Origin: Streptomyces sp. Ag109_O5-1
Lineage (GTDB): Bacteria; Actinomycetota; Actinomycetes; Streptomycetales; Streptomycetaceae
Direction of reading: 5' to 3'
Assembly (NCBI RefSeq): GCF_003814875.1
Contig: NZ_RKQF01000001.1
Location: 9,858,001-9,922,000, forward strand
Length of the DNA stretch: 64,000 bases
This document shows positions 26,012-36,499 of this stretch, in pieces. Position numbers and translations under genes: made by a program. Numbering within the stretch: the stretch's first letter is position 1; every line of letters starts with the position of its first letter. The notes beneath the pieces are model-generated. The model had not been told where the DNA came from. It saw only the letters and a program-made list of their open reading frames with translations, and searched no databases.

Positions 26012-26760
26012 AGCCCCGACGCCCTGCGCAGGACTCCCTCGGTGACCTGGGAGCACTACCGGCACGAGGAGGCGGCCGCGTTCGCCGCCGCGGGCGACGC
26101 CGCGGTCACCGGCACGCTCGCGGTCTGCGCCGGCAGCTGCCGACCGGGCAACCTCCACCTGGTCAACGGGCTGTTCGAGGCACAGCGCAGCCGTGTCCCC
26201 GTCCTCGCCATCGCCGCTCACATCCCCGGGGCGGAGATCGGCACCGGCTACTTCCAGGAGACCCACCCCCAGGAACTGTTCCGGGAGTGCAGCGAGTTCT
26301 GTGAACTCTCCTCCACCCCGGAGCAGTTCCCCCGTCTCCTCGACATCGCCCTGCGCACGGCGGTCGAGCGCAACGGGGTGTCCGTCCTCGTGGTCCCCGG
26401 CGACGTCCTCCTGCACCGGCTCGACCACCAGCGCACCCTGGCCGCCGTGCGGCCCGCCACGGCGGTGGTGCGCCCCGCCGACGCGGAGATCGACCGCGCG
26501 GCCGCCCTCCCGAACGACTCCCGGCGGATCACCATCCTCGCCGGCGCCGGCTGTGCGGGCGCCCACGACCAACTCGTCCGGCTCGCCGAGGCGTTGCGGG
26601 CCCCGGTCGTGCACACCATGCGCGGCAAGGAACACGTCGAGTACGCCAACCCCTACGACGTCGGGATGACCGGACTGCTGGGCTTCACCTCCGGCTGCCA
26701 CGCGATGGAGCGGTGCGACACGCTCCTGATGCTCGGCACCGACTCGCGCGAGCGAGATCC
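26012..26760 (+). pseudogene. Pyruvate dehydrogenase/oxidase (PoxB-like, ThDP) fragment
   Basis: The frame from about 26012 codes DALRRTPSVTWEHYRHEEAA, then AVCAGSCRPGNLHLVNGLFEAQRS and PGAEIGTGYFQETHPQELFREC, characteristic of pyruvate:quinone oxidoreductase. Only the N-terminal and middle domains (about 245 residues) are present; it stops matching after LLMLGTDS near 26752. No start codon is conserved at the 5' side, where it abuts the SDR fragment of the other strand. The ThDP-binding C-terminal domain is lost, so it is non-functional. Confidence 0.85.
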
Positions 26761-26821
26761 AGGGGCAGTTCGACCAGTACCGTCCGTTCGACGTGATCGC
26801 CGAGATCGTCGAGCAGGCCTG
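26755..26821 (+). pseudogene. C-terminal tail of an unidentified protein
   Basis: After the PoxB fragment, a different frame reads EIQGQFDQYRPFDVIAEIVEQ and stops at 26821. It has the look of a real protein end and is followed at once by a good terminator. I do not recognise the parent family. Confidence 0.45.
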
Positions 26822-26834
26822 AGAGCCCGGGGGG

Positions 26835-26869
26835 CAGGGGCGGTCCGGCAGCGTTGCGGACCGCCCCTG
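26835..26869 (+). terminator. Hairpin terminator
   Basis: A perfect 13-bp stem (CAGGGGCGGTCCG at 26835-26847, complement at 26857-26869) with a 9-nt loop lies 13 nt after the stop at 26821. It terminates the lost gene and isolates the MarR gene. Confidence 0.8.
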
Positions 26870-26884
26870 ACGTGGTCCGGAAGC

Positions 26885-26920
26885 TTGAGATTCCTTGCTT
26901 GAGCACGCTATTCTGCTCTG
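26885..26920 (+). promoter_or_regulatory. Leaderless promoter of the MarR gene
   Basis: TTGAGA (26885-26890), 18 bp, TATTCT (26909-26914), then six bases and the ATG at 26921. The start point should be the A of the ATG. CTTGAG occurs twice here, at 26884-26889 and 26898-26903, and may be part of the operator. Confidence 0.6.
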
Positions 26921-27373
26921 ATGACCCCCGAGGATCCGCTGACCGCCCAGGAAGAACGCCTCTGGCGCGCCCTGATGCGCGTCATCGTCGCGCTGCCGCG
27001 CTCGCTGGACGACGATCTGCTGCGGTCCACGGGGCTCACGCTCACCGAGTACGTCGTCCTGATGAACCTCTCCGAGGCCGAGAACCAGGAACTCCGGATG
27101 ACGGACCTCGCCTCGGCCACCGCGCTGTCGGCGAGCCGCATCACCCGTGTCGTGGACGCGCTGCAGAGCCGCGGACAGGTCGTCAAGAGGCGCTACGAGG
27201 GTGACGCCCGCGGGAATGTCGCGACCCTCACCCCGGAGGGGCTGAAGCGCCTGCAGGACGCGTACCCCATCCATCTGGCGAGCGCCCGCAAGCGGGTCAT
27301 CGACCTGCTCGACGGACGGTCGGTGCCGGCCATGGGGCGGCAGTTCGAAGCCGTGGTCGAGAAGCTCGACTGA
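26921..27373 (+). CDS. MarR-family regulator
   Basis: The 150-residue protein has the MarR winged helix: LTLTEYVVLMNLSEAENQELR, LASATALSASRITRVVDALQ, and the wing KRRYEGDARGNVATLTPEG. Helices at both ends form the dimer interface. MarR proteins repress genes for efflux, redox stress or aromatic metabolism and release DNA on ligand or thiol change. It has its own promoter without a leader. The next genes (an LtrA remnant, DedA and NDH-2) could be targets; an operator-like motif upstream of NDH-2 supports this weakly. Confidence 0.9.
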   Translation: MTPEDPLTAQEERLWRALMRVIVALPRSLDDDLLRSTGLTLTEYVVLMNLSEAENQELRMTDLASATALSASRITRVVDALQSRGQVVKRRYEGDARGNVATLTPEGLKRLQDAYPIHLASARKRVIDLLDGRSVPAMGRQFEAVVEKLD

Positions 27374-27401
27374 GCTCCGCCGCCCGGCGCGGAGCATGGG
27401 A

Positions 27402-27438
27402 AAGGTCCTGGATGAGAGGAGTGCGTCCGGGACCTTTC
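27402..27438 (+). terminator. Hairpin after marR
   Basis: GAAAGGTCC (27402-27410) pairs with GGACCTTTC (27430-27438) and a GGA/TCC pair extends the stem inside. It lies 29 nt after the MarR stop. Confidence 0.65.
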
Positions 27439-27472
27439 GCGTAGCCCGCCGCTGTTCCCCGGACTGTTAATG

Positions 27473-27486
27473 TACAAGTGTCAAAT
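27473..27486. promoter_or_regulatory. MarR-operator-like motif
   Basis: The reverse strand reads ATTTGACACTTGTA in a local AT-rich stretch (about 27464-27490). It agrees at 10 of 14 positions with the motif at 29637-29650 upstream of the NDH-2 gene. It lies before the decayed ltrA gene. Confidence 0.3.
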
Positions 27487-27562
27487 AGTTGCCCGAGGCG
27501 CAACTCCAGCCCATGCCCCGGGGAGATGTGATGCAGCAGTGATCTCGGCCGGGACCGTCGGC

Positions 27563-27752
27563 ATGACCCCGCGACCGGAGAGACAGCCGAACTGGGCCCG
27601 GCTGCGCCGGTAGCTGTGGCGGCCGCCGCGCGCGCACGGGGAGCAGCCGCGGCACCGGGTGGTCGGTCCGCTGGAGCACTTCTACGACCTGATCCTGGTC
27701 GTCCTGGTCGCCCAGGCCGCCCACCATCTGGCGGCGCATCTCACCGCCCGTC
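27563..27752 (+). pseudogene. LtrA-like membrane protein, N-terminal remnant with stop codon
   Basis: ATG at 27563 opens MTPRPERQPNWARLRR, then an in-frame TAG at 27611, then LWRPPRAHGEQPRHRVVGPL and FYDLILVVLVAQAAHHLAAH. This is the start of a low-temperature-requirement A protein, whose first helix has the pattern ELFYDLVFVVLVAQ. The gene ends abruptly at about 27752, where it meets the 3' end of the DedA gene. Both a nonsense codon and loss of the remaining 350 or so residues have occurred. Confidence 0.8.
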
Positions 27753-27781
27753 CTGGACGGGGCACCGGCCCTGAACCGGGG

Positions 27782-28396
27782 TCAGTGCCTGCGGCGGGCC
27801 TCCAGCAGCAGCGGCAGCAGGGACACCACGACGATCACGGCGACCAGCGGCAGCAGGTAGTTGTCGATGTGGGAGACGGACGACCCGAGGGCGTACCCGG
27901 CGAGGACGAAGCTCTGCGACCAGAGCAGACCGCCGACCGTCTGCCAGACGGTGAACGTCCGCAGCGGCACCCCCAGCGCCCCGGCCGCCGGATGCAGCAC
28001 CGACCGCACCATCGGTACGAAGCGGCCGATCACCAGCGCTTTGCCGTACCCGTACCGGGCGAGGAGCTGCTCCGCCCGGACCACCCCCGCCCGCACCCGC
28101 GGTCTGGAGCTCCGGGACAGCAGCGGCCGCCCGCCGTGCCGCCCGATGAGATAGCCGACCTGCCCACCCGCCACCGCGCCGACGGCCGCGCACACCAGCA
28201 CCTGCCACAGCTCCAGCCGGGGCGGCCGGTCCGCGGTCGCCGCGCACAGCACACCGGCCGGGAAGAGCAGCGTGTCACCCGGCAGGAAGAAGCCGACGAC
28301 CAGCAGCGCGGACTCGGCGAAGATCACCGCCAGGACGCCCAGTGCGCCGAAGGCAGCGAGCAGCGAGGCGCTGTCCGTCGGATTGACGGCGATCAC
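27782..28396 (-). CDS. DedA-family membrane protein
   Basis: The 204-residue protein has five to six hydrophobic segments and DedA/SNARE-associated landmarks: ESALLVVGFFLPGDTLLFPAG, GGQVGYLIGRHGG, and GRFVPMVRSVLHPAAGALG. DedA proteins are flippases or proton-linked transporters of phospholipids or undecaprenyl phosphate. The GTG at 28396 with GGGAGG 8 nt upstream is better than the TTG at 28438. It is 87 bp downstream of the NDH-2 gene on the same strand. Confidence 0.88.
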   Translation of the reverse strand: MIAVNPTDSASLLAAFGALGVLAVIFAESALLVVGFFLPGDTLLFPAGVLCAATADRPPRLELWQVLVCAAVGAVAGGQVGYLIGRHGGRPLLSRSSRPRVRAGVVRAEQLLARYGYGKALVIGRFVPMVRSVLHPAAGALGVPLRTFTVWQTVGGLLWSQSFVLAGYALGSSVSHIDNYLLPLVAVIVVVSLLPLLLEARRRH

Positions 28397-28483
28397 CGCT
28401 CTCGCCTCCCGGCCCTGCTCGTCGGTCGCCTTCCCCAAGTGTCACGTGGCGGCGGCCGGGGCGCGCTCCGGCGGGTGCGGGGT

Positions 28484-29590
28484 TCAGGCCGCGGAGTACC
28501 CGAGCTGGCGCCGCATATAGGGCGTCATGAGGTTCTTCGCCTTGGCCACGGCGGTGGTGCGGGTGCCGAGCACCGCGGTCTCGCCGAGCGGCACGGGCAG
28601 CATGGTCACGCCGTCGGCCGGGCCGAAGGGCACGATGAGCGGGGTGCGGTGCACGGCCCGGTAGGAGCGCGACTTCTTGCTGTGCCGCCCCGGACTGCGC
28701 AGGTAGGACAGGATGTTGTGGGCGGCGACCTCCGCCTGGGCGAGCGCGGCGGGGGTGACCTTGAGCTCGGCGACGTCGTTCACGTCGCCGACCGCGAACA
28801 CGTCCGGCCTGCCCTCGACCCGGAGCGTCCGGTCGACCTTGACGTGCCCCGATCCGTTCAGCCAGTCGCCGTGCCCGGCCAGGCGCAGCCAGAGGGTGTT
28901 GGGGGTGGTGCCCGTCGCCCAGAAGGAGAGGTCGGCCGCCAGGACGCCGCCGTGGGCGTCGCGGTAGGTGGCGAAGTCGTGGCCGGGGGACATGAAGGAG
29001 TCCAGGCGTACCGCCACGTCGTGGGACTCCAGCCAGGTCCGGGCCTTGCGGCCGGCGCGGGCGCTGCCCGTGGAGTGCAGCAGTTCCTGCCCGGAGTGCG
29101 CGAGGGTGACCCGGGCGTCCGGCCGGGCCAGCCGGATCTCGGCGCTGAGCTCGACACCGGAGGGGCCGCCGCCGACGACGAGGATGTGCTCGGCGGTGGC
29201 GATGTTGTGCTGATGCTCGGCGAAGGCCTTGGCGGCCTCGTCGGGGCTGGAGCCGACGAAACGGGCCGGCTCGGGGTAGTCGGCGCCGGTGGCGACGACC
29301 AGGACGTCGTACGGCAGCCGGTCGCCCGTCGCGAGGACCACCTGGCGTTCGACGGTGTCGACGCGGACCGCCTTGCCCACGACTACACTCCCGTGCGTCA
29401 GCAGCCGGTCGTACGGGATGAACGGGGCCCCCGTCCACTCCGGACGCACACCCGCCCGCAGGGAGGCGATGCGGTGGAAGAAGACCTCCTTGCGGTCGAC
29501 GAGCGTGACATGCGCCGCCGCGTCCAGCTTCTTCGCCAGCCGTATGCCCGCGTAACCGCCGCCGATCACCACTACATTGCCGTCCCGCAC
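28484..29590 (-). CDS. FAD-dependent NAD(P)H oxidoreductase (NDH-2/AIF-like)
   Basis: The 368-residue protein has two Rossmann folds: VVVIGGGYAGIRLAKKLD near the N-terminus (FAD) and ILVVGGGPSGVELSAEI near residue 150 (NADH), and DVFAVGDVND near residue 260 contacting the flavin. It resembles NDH-2 and AIF-type enzymes, lacks a clear C-terminal membrane helix, and would move electrons from NADH to a quinone or other acceptor. GTG at 29590 has AGGAG 7 nt upstream. A MarR-operator-like motif lies 47 bp upstream. Confidence 0.88.
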   Translation of the reverse strand: MRDGNVVVIGGGYAGIRLAKKLDAAAHVTLVDRKEVFFHRIASLRAGVRPEWTGAPFIPYDRLLTHGSVVVGKAVRVDTVERQVVLATGDRLPYDVLVVATGADYPEPARFVGSSPDEAAKAFAEHQHNIATAEHILVVGGGPSGVELSAEIRLARPDARVTLAHSGQELLHSTGSARAGRKARTWLESHDVAVRLDSFMSPGHDFATYRDAHGGVLAADLSFWATGTTPNTLWLRLAGHGDWLNGSGHVKVDRTLRVEGRPDVFAVGDVNDVAELKVTPAALAQAEVAAHNILSYLRSPGRHSKKSRSYRAVHRTPLIVPFGPADGVTMLPVPLGETAVLGTRTTAVAKAKNLMTPYMRRQLGYSAA

Positions 29591-29636
29591 AGTGATTCTC
29601 CTGAGCCAGGGTGGGGGGAACGGCCGTGAGCCTAAC

Positions 29637-29651
29637 ATTTGAAACATCAAG
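29637..29651 (-). promoter_or_regulatory. MarR-operator-like motif upstream of NDH-2
   Basis: ATTTGAAACATCAAG contains the dyad TTGA-N4-TCAA. In Streptomyces, related TTTGAAACTT-type sites are bound by MarR proteins next to NADH-oxidoreductase genes. The MarR gene at 26921 is the nearest candidate. Confidence 0.4.
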
Positions 29652-29777
29652 CATGCGGCGGGTTCTGTGAGAGTGCTGTAAAGAGTACCCGGCACGTGAT
29701 CCGGGCGGTGCTGGACGAAGGCTGGGTCTGTCCGTGTTCGGCCGTCTTCCGCACTCGTCGGTGGCTAGGGTGAGGCC

Positions 29778-30245
29778 GTGGCCGGTGACTGGAGGGCGGA
29801 TCGGATCGGGGCCGCTCTGCGAGGCGAGAACCCGACCGTGCTGCGGCGGCTCGAAGCGGGGTTCGCGGTGATCGGCGATGTCCAGTTCCTGCCGGGGTAC
29901 TCGGTCCTCCTCGTGGACGAACCCGGTGTCCAACGGCTCTCCGACCTGCCCAGGACCAAACGGCTTTCGTTCCTGGCCGACATGGACCGGCTCGGGGAAG
30001 CGGTCGAGCGTGCCTGCCGACGCCTGGACCCGGATTTCCGCCGGGTCAACCTGGAGATCCTGGGGAACACGGACCCGTTCCTGCACGTCCACGTCTGGCC
30101 ACGGTTCGAGTGGGAGCCGGCCGAGTTGGTGGGCAGGCCCGTGTGGCTGTACCCCGGTGACCGGTGGACCGACGGACGGTTCAGGCTGAGCCCGCGCCAT
30201 GACGTGGTCCGCGACGAGATCCGGAGCGAACTGGACCGGACGTGA
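29778..30245 (+). CDS. HIT-domain (AP4A hydrolase-like) protein
   Basis: The 155-residue protein has the histidine-triad type ending LHVHVWPRFEWEP, preceded by VNLEILGNTDPFLH. HIT proteins hydrolyse or transfer nucleotides from dinucleoside polyphosphates or AMP conjugates. Only two of the usual H-x-H-x-H histidines are present (third is Trp), as in diadenosine polyphosphate hydrolases of the HIT-like group. TAGGGT at 29766-29771 lies six bases before the GTG, so the transcript is probably leaderless. Its last 65 nt overlap the convergent MFS gene. Confidence 0.78.
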   Translation: MAGDWRADRIGAALRGENPTVLRRLEAGFAVIGDVQFLPGYSVLLVDEPGVQRLSDLPRTKRLSFLADMDRLGEAVERACRRLDPDFRRVNLEILGNTDPFLHVHVWPRFEWEPAELVGRPVWLYPGDRWTDGRFRLSPRHDVVRDEIRSELDRT

Positions 30246-31434
30246 CGTCGGTTCGCACCGGCGGCAAAGCGCTCCGCCCCTGTCGGTCGGCAGCGGCCAG
30301 CAGCAGCGTCACGGCGAGTGACGCGCCTGCCATGAGCGTCATCGCGTCGGCGGGCGAGGCGAGTTGGGCCACCGAACCCGCCAGCGCGGCGCCCACGCCC
30401 TGCATGGTCAGCATGCCGGCCGAGTGCAACCCGAGGGCGTGACCGCTGAGTTCGTCCGGGGTCAGCTTCATGAGCCGCTCCTGCTGGACCAGGCTCGCGC
30501 CGAACCCGACCGAGGCGACCGCGGCACAGCCGGCGGCCGGCGCCAGCGGCGGGTGCAGGGCGAACACCAGGTAGGGAGCGGCCAGCAGCAGGAGCAGCGG
30601 CGTGGCCATGCGGCTGCGCACGGCGGGCGGCAGCAGCCGGCCGACGGTCACGTCACCGGCCAGCATGCCGAGGGCCGCGCAGGCGAAGAGGGTACCGGCC
30701 GAGTCCGGGGCGTACGACACGTACAGCGACTCGCAGCCGACGACCAGCCCGTTGGGCAGCCACAGCCCCAGGTAGGTGAGGCGGCGCGGCCGGGAGGACC
30801 ACAGCACGGCGTTGGTGCGCCAGGTCGCCGCGACCGAGGGGCGGCCGGCGGAGCGGGGCGGGCGGGCGGTCAGACCGAGCCGCAACACGACCGCGGAGGT
30901 CAGATACAGGGCCGCGGCGAGCAGCAGGCAGGCGCGCGGGGAGACGGTGGCGAGCAGGGCGCCGCCGGTGGCGTAACCGGCGATCTGCACCAGCCCGCTC
31001 ATCATGTTGAACAGCGAACGCCCGGGCAGATAGCCGTCCTTGGCGAGGATCTCGTTCAGCAGCCCCCAACGGACCCCGCCGCCGAGCGAGGCGACGAGCC
31101 CCAGCAGCAGCACGACGGTGAGCAGCGCGCCGGCCGGGAGCCCGGGCAGCGCCATGCCGGCGGTGGTGACGGCGAAGGCGAGGGAGATCGCCGCGAGGGT
31201 GGTGCGCGGGGGCAGCCGGTCGGCGCCGGAGAGCAGGAAGGTCGCACCCAGAACCTGCGCCAGCGAGGGGCCGAACATGCTCAGCGCCGACAGCAGCGGC
31301 GAGCCGGTGGCGCGGTACACGAGCGTGCCGAGGGCGAGCCCGCCGACGGTACCGGCGGCGTTCTGGGCGGCGGAACCGAGGAAGAGCGGGGTGAACTCGG
31401 GGGTGCGGAAGAGGGATCGGTAGCTGGTGGCCAT
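30181..31434 (-). CDS. MFS transporter (EntS-like)
   Basis: The 417-residue protein has about 12 membrane segments; it starts MATSYRSLFRTPEFTPLFLG, the pattern of the EntS/major-facilitator group lacking strong substrate motifs. Features include LLGLVASLGGGVRWGLLNEIL and GRSLFNMMSGLVQIAGYATGG. It is divergent from an ArsR-type regulator with only 94 bp between them, so that regulator likely controls it. The 3' end overlaps the HIT gene by 65 nt on the opposite strand. Confidence 0.87.
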   Translation of the reverse strand: MATSYRSLFRTPEFTPLFLGSAAQNAAGTVGGLALGTLVYRATGSPLLSALSMFGPSLAQVLGATFLLSGADRLPPRTTLAAISLAFAVTTAGMALPGLPAGALLTVVLLLGLVASLGGGVRWGLLNEILAKDGYLPGRSLFNMMSGLVQIAGYATGGALLATVSPRACLLLAAALYLTSAVVLRLGLTARPPRSAGRPSVAATWRTNAVLWSSRPRRLTYLGLWLPNGLVVGCESLYVSYAPDSAGTLFACAALGMLAGDVTVGRLLPPAVRSRMATPLLLLLAAPYLVFALHPPLAPAAGCAAVASVGFGASLVQQERLMKLTPDELSGHALGLHSAGMLTMQGVGAALAGSVAQLASPADAMTLMAGASLAVTLLLAAADRQGRSALPPVRTDVTSGPVRSGSRRGPRHGAGSA

Positions 31435-31528
31435 GGTGGGGAGTCTGGGGAAGGGCCGGCGCGGTCGTTATTGTTTCGCGTGCGGGCGAAAGGTTCTGAC
31501 AACTCCGACAACCAACAGGGGGACCCCG

Positions 31529-32515
31529 TTGGGATGGTGGCAGGTCAACGCGGACACTCTCGCCCGCAGCCGTTTCCTGATCTCCCCTCTCGCCGAGACC
31601 TTCGCCGGCCTCAAGCTGCTGCACTCCGGCACTGCCGCCCACCCCGGCGAGCGGCGCTGGCTCGGCGACCATCTGCCCGCCTACCGGGCGCGGCTCGCCG
31701 CCGACCCCGTCACCGCCCAGCTCGTCCGCGCCGGTCTCGGCCGCCACTGGATCGCCGACTTCCTCACCCCCACTCCCCGGGACGACGAGAGCGCCGAGGC
31801 GGGCATCGCCCGGGTGCGCGCCGCCCGCCCCGACGCGGCCCGCGCCAACCTCCGTACGGCCCTCGCCGGTTCCCTGCCCGCCGCCCTGGACCGCGACGAC
31901 CTGCCGGACCGTGCGGCGGACCTGCTGACGTACGTGTGGGAGGCGACCCTACGGCCGTACTGGGAGCGCCGGCGGCGGATCCTGGAAGCGGATGTGGTGG
32001 CCCGGACCGCGCGGGTGAGCCGGGGCGGCTGGGCCGAGGTGCTGGACTCGCTGCGGCCGGGCCGGACCCGCTGGCTCGGCGCCAACCGGCTCCAGGTCAA
32101 CCTCCACGAGTACCCGCCCCGCGAGATCTCCGGCGCCGACCTCCTCCTCGTACCGGTCACAGCGCGGTGCGGCTGGGTCTCCTGGGAGGAGCCGGACCGG
32201 TACGCACTGGTCTACTCCTGCGCCGGTGCGCTCGCCGACCCCTCGGCGCGGGCCGTTCCGGCCGCCCTGGAAGCGTTGCTGGGCGCCGCCCGCGCCGGGG
32301 TGCTGGTGCTGCTGGACGCCCCGATGAGCACGACCCAGCTGACGGCGGTGACCGGGCAGGCGCTGGGCTCGGTCGGCCGCCATCTGAAGGTCCTGCTCGA
32401 CGCCGGGCTGGTGGAGCGGCGCCGGGCCGGCCGCTCGGTGCTGTACTCCCGGACGACGGCGGGGGACGTGGTCGTCGCGGCCGGGAAGGGCTCCGGCAGC
32501 GCGTCCGTCGTCTGA
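31529..32515 (+). CDS. ArsR-type winged-helix regulator with long N-terminal domain
   Basis: The 328-residue protein has an ArsR-like winged helix at its C-terminus (about 245-310: LDAPMSTTQLTAVTGQALGSVGRHLKVLLDAGLVERRRAGRSVLY). The first 230 residues form an alpha-helical domain (LAETFAGLKLLHSG ... YVWEATLRPYWERRRRILEADV) seen in large Streptomyces ArsR proteins. No metal-binding CxC motif is visible. TTG at 31529 follows AGGGGGA. It is divergent from the MFS transporter, the natural target. Confidence 0.85.
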   Translation: MGWWQVNADTLARSRFLISPLAETFAGLKLLHSGTAAHPGERRWLGDHLPAYRARLAADPVTAQLVRAGLGRHWIADFLTPTPRDDESAEAGIARVRAARPDAARANLRTALAGSLPAALDRDDLPDRAADLLTYVWEATLRPYWERRRRILEADVVARTARVSRGGWAEVLDSLRPGRTRWLGANRLQVNLHEYPPREISGADLLLVPVTARCGWVSWEEPDRYALVYSCAGALADPSARAVPAALEALLGAARAGVLVLLDAPMSTTQLTAVTGQALGSVGRHLKVLLDAGLVERRRAGRSVLYSRTTAGDVVVAAGKGSGSASVV

Positions 32516-32635
32516 CGGTCGTGGCCCCCGCACATTCCCGTTTCCCGGTGCGCGATGGTAGGACGGGGGCTGCGGCCGGCGTCGCGGACAGCAGCCCGCG
32601 CAGCCGAACCAGGGTGCAGGGGACGGGAGTTGGGT

Positions 32636-33421
32636 ATGGCGGCGGAGAACATCGACGACGTCGTGGACGGACTTGCCGGGATCGTGCGGGAGGCCGTCGA
32701 CGCCGGTGACCGGATCGGATACTTCGCGGCGCTGTACCGGCAGGTGACGGTCGAGATCCGCTCGGCCATCCACCGCGGACAGTTCGACGACGGCGCCCGG
32801 ATGGACCGCTTCGACACACTGTTCGGCAATCGCTACTTCGACGCGTACGACGCCTGGCGCCGTGACCGGAGCGGGCCGCGGTGCTGGCGCGAGACGTTCG
32901 GGCTGCTGGACGACGCCGACACCGTCATCGTCCAGCACCTGATACTCGGCGTGAACGCCCACATCAACCTCGACCTGGCCGTCGCCGCCGCGCGCACCGG
33001 CCCGGGCGAGGACATCCAGGCGTTGCGGCACGACTTCCTGCTGATCAACGACATCCTCGCGGGGGTGGTGCTGGCGGTGCAGGACTCGCTCGACGCTGTG
33101 TCGCCACTCCTGTCGCTGCTGGACCGGGTCGGAGGCCGCACCGACGAGCGGATCCTCGACTTCAGTGTCCGGCAGTCCCGCGAGGAGGCGTGGCACAACG
33201 CCGTCCTGCTGGCCGGCCAGAACGAGCAGGAGCGCGCGGCCACCATCGAACGGCTCGACGTCCGGGCCACCGCGCTCGCTCGTCTGATAGCAAGACCGGG
33301 CGGCCTCGTCCGGCCGGCCCTGGAACTCATCCGGGGCACCGAGAGCCATGACGTGCCGGCCGTCATCACCCATCTGGACAACGCCATGGAACGGCCCTCC
33401 GCCCGGCAGGCGACGGGATGA
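32636..33421 (+). CDS. DUF5995 family protein
   Basis: The 261-residue soluble helical protein matches the DUF5995 pattern: YFAALYRQVTVEIRSAIHRG, MDRFDTLFGNRYFDAYDAW, HLILGVNAHINLDLAVAAA. The many conserved His and Asp residues suggest a metal-binding helical bundle. The function of the family is unknown. Start ATG at 32636 with GGGAG upstream. It overlaps the next gene (HXXEE) by 4 nt, so the two are translated together. Confidence 0.78.
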   Translation: MAAENIDDVVDGLAGIVREAVDAGDRIGYFAALYRQVTVEIRSAIHRGQFDDGARMDRFDTLFGNRYFDAYDAWRRDRSGPRCWRETFGLLDDADTVIVQHLILGVNAHINLDLAVAAARTGPGEDIQALRHDFLLINDILAGVVLAVQDSLDAVSPLLSLLDRVGGRTDERILDFSVRQSREEAWHNAVLLAGQNEQERAATIERLDVRATALARLIARPGGLVRPALELIRGTESHDVPAVITHLDNAMERPSARQATG

Positions 33422-33957
33422 GGGACGGTGCCGGTGCGACCTTGGGGCTGCCGGCCGCCTGGACGGTGCACGACCTGGAGGAGGTGGCCACGGTGCCTGG
33501 CTGGGCACGCGAGCAGGTCCCCGTGCTCAGGCAGCGTTTTCCGCAAGTGCCGGAACGGATGTGGCAGCTGATGGAATCCACCGACGGAGGGGAGTTCGCG
33601 GTGGCCGTCGCCGGGATGGCCGTGGTGACCGCCGCAGCTGCCGCCGACGGGTACCGCGCGGGTGGCCGATCCGCGTTCTACCGGGCCGCCCTCAACGGAT
33701 TCGGGCTGCACGCGCTGGTGCATCTGGCCCAGGCCGCCACCGTGCGCGGTTACACACCCGACGTGGTCACCTCACCCCTTCTGGTCATCCCCTTCACCCG
33801 GTGGGCGCGCGGCCGGCTCCGGGGAGCCTGCGTCCTGCGGCCCACACGGCCACGCGAAGCGGTACAGGGGCTGGCGCTGGCCGCGGTGGCGACGGCCGGC
33901 TCGCACCTGGCGGCGCGACGGCTCGTGCGCCGGGTGCGGTCGGCGCCCCGCACCTGA
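33418..33957 (+). CDS. HXXEE-domain membrane protein
   Basis: The 179-residue protein has the HxxEE motif near the start (VHDLEEV), then a hydrophobic helix (VAVAGMAVVTAAAA), and FGLHALVHLAQAATVRGYTPDV with paired histidines, as in the HXXEE family of predicted integral-membrane proteins. The role is unknown; conserved charged residues in a membrane bundle suggest an enzyme. Translationally coupled to the DUF5995 gene. Some Streptomyces use similar pairs, but no phenotype is known to me. Confidence 0.75.
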   Translation: MRDGAGATLGLPAAWTVHDLEEVATVPGWAREQVPVLRQRFPQVPERMWQLMESTDGGEFAVAVAGMAVVTAAAAADGYRAGGRSAFYRAALNGFGLHALVHLAQAATVRGYTPDVVTSPLLVIPFTRWARGRLRGACVLRPTRPREAVQGLALAAVATAGSHLAARRLVRRVRSAPRT

Positions 33958-33986
33958 GCCCACGGCCCCTCCCTGCCCCGACCGTG

Positions 33987-36287
<2,301 letters not shown>

Positions 36288-36499
36288 CGCACACCACGCC
36301 CTCTTCGTCCCGGGACGAGTACGTTCGCGGCACACCCCCGCCCACTGTTCGCCCTCACTTTTCGGCAGCGCTTCGGGGCGGGTCAAAGCGGAAGTTCCGA
36401 TCAGCTGACAGGCGCCGCCGATCACAGCAGCTCGGCCGGAGGGCCGCTCCGGGCCGCGTGACCGGCGCCACGCGGCCCGGCGCGGGGGATCATGGACGC

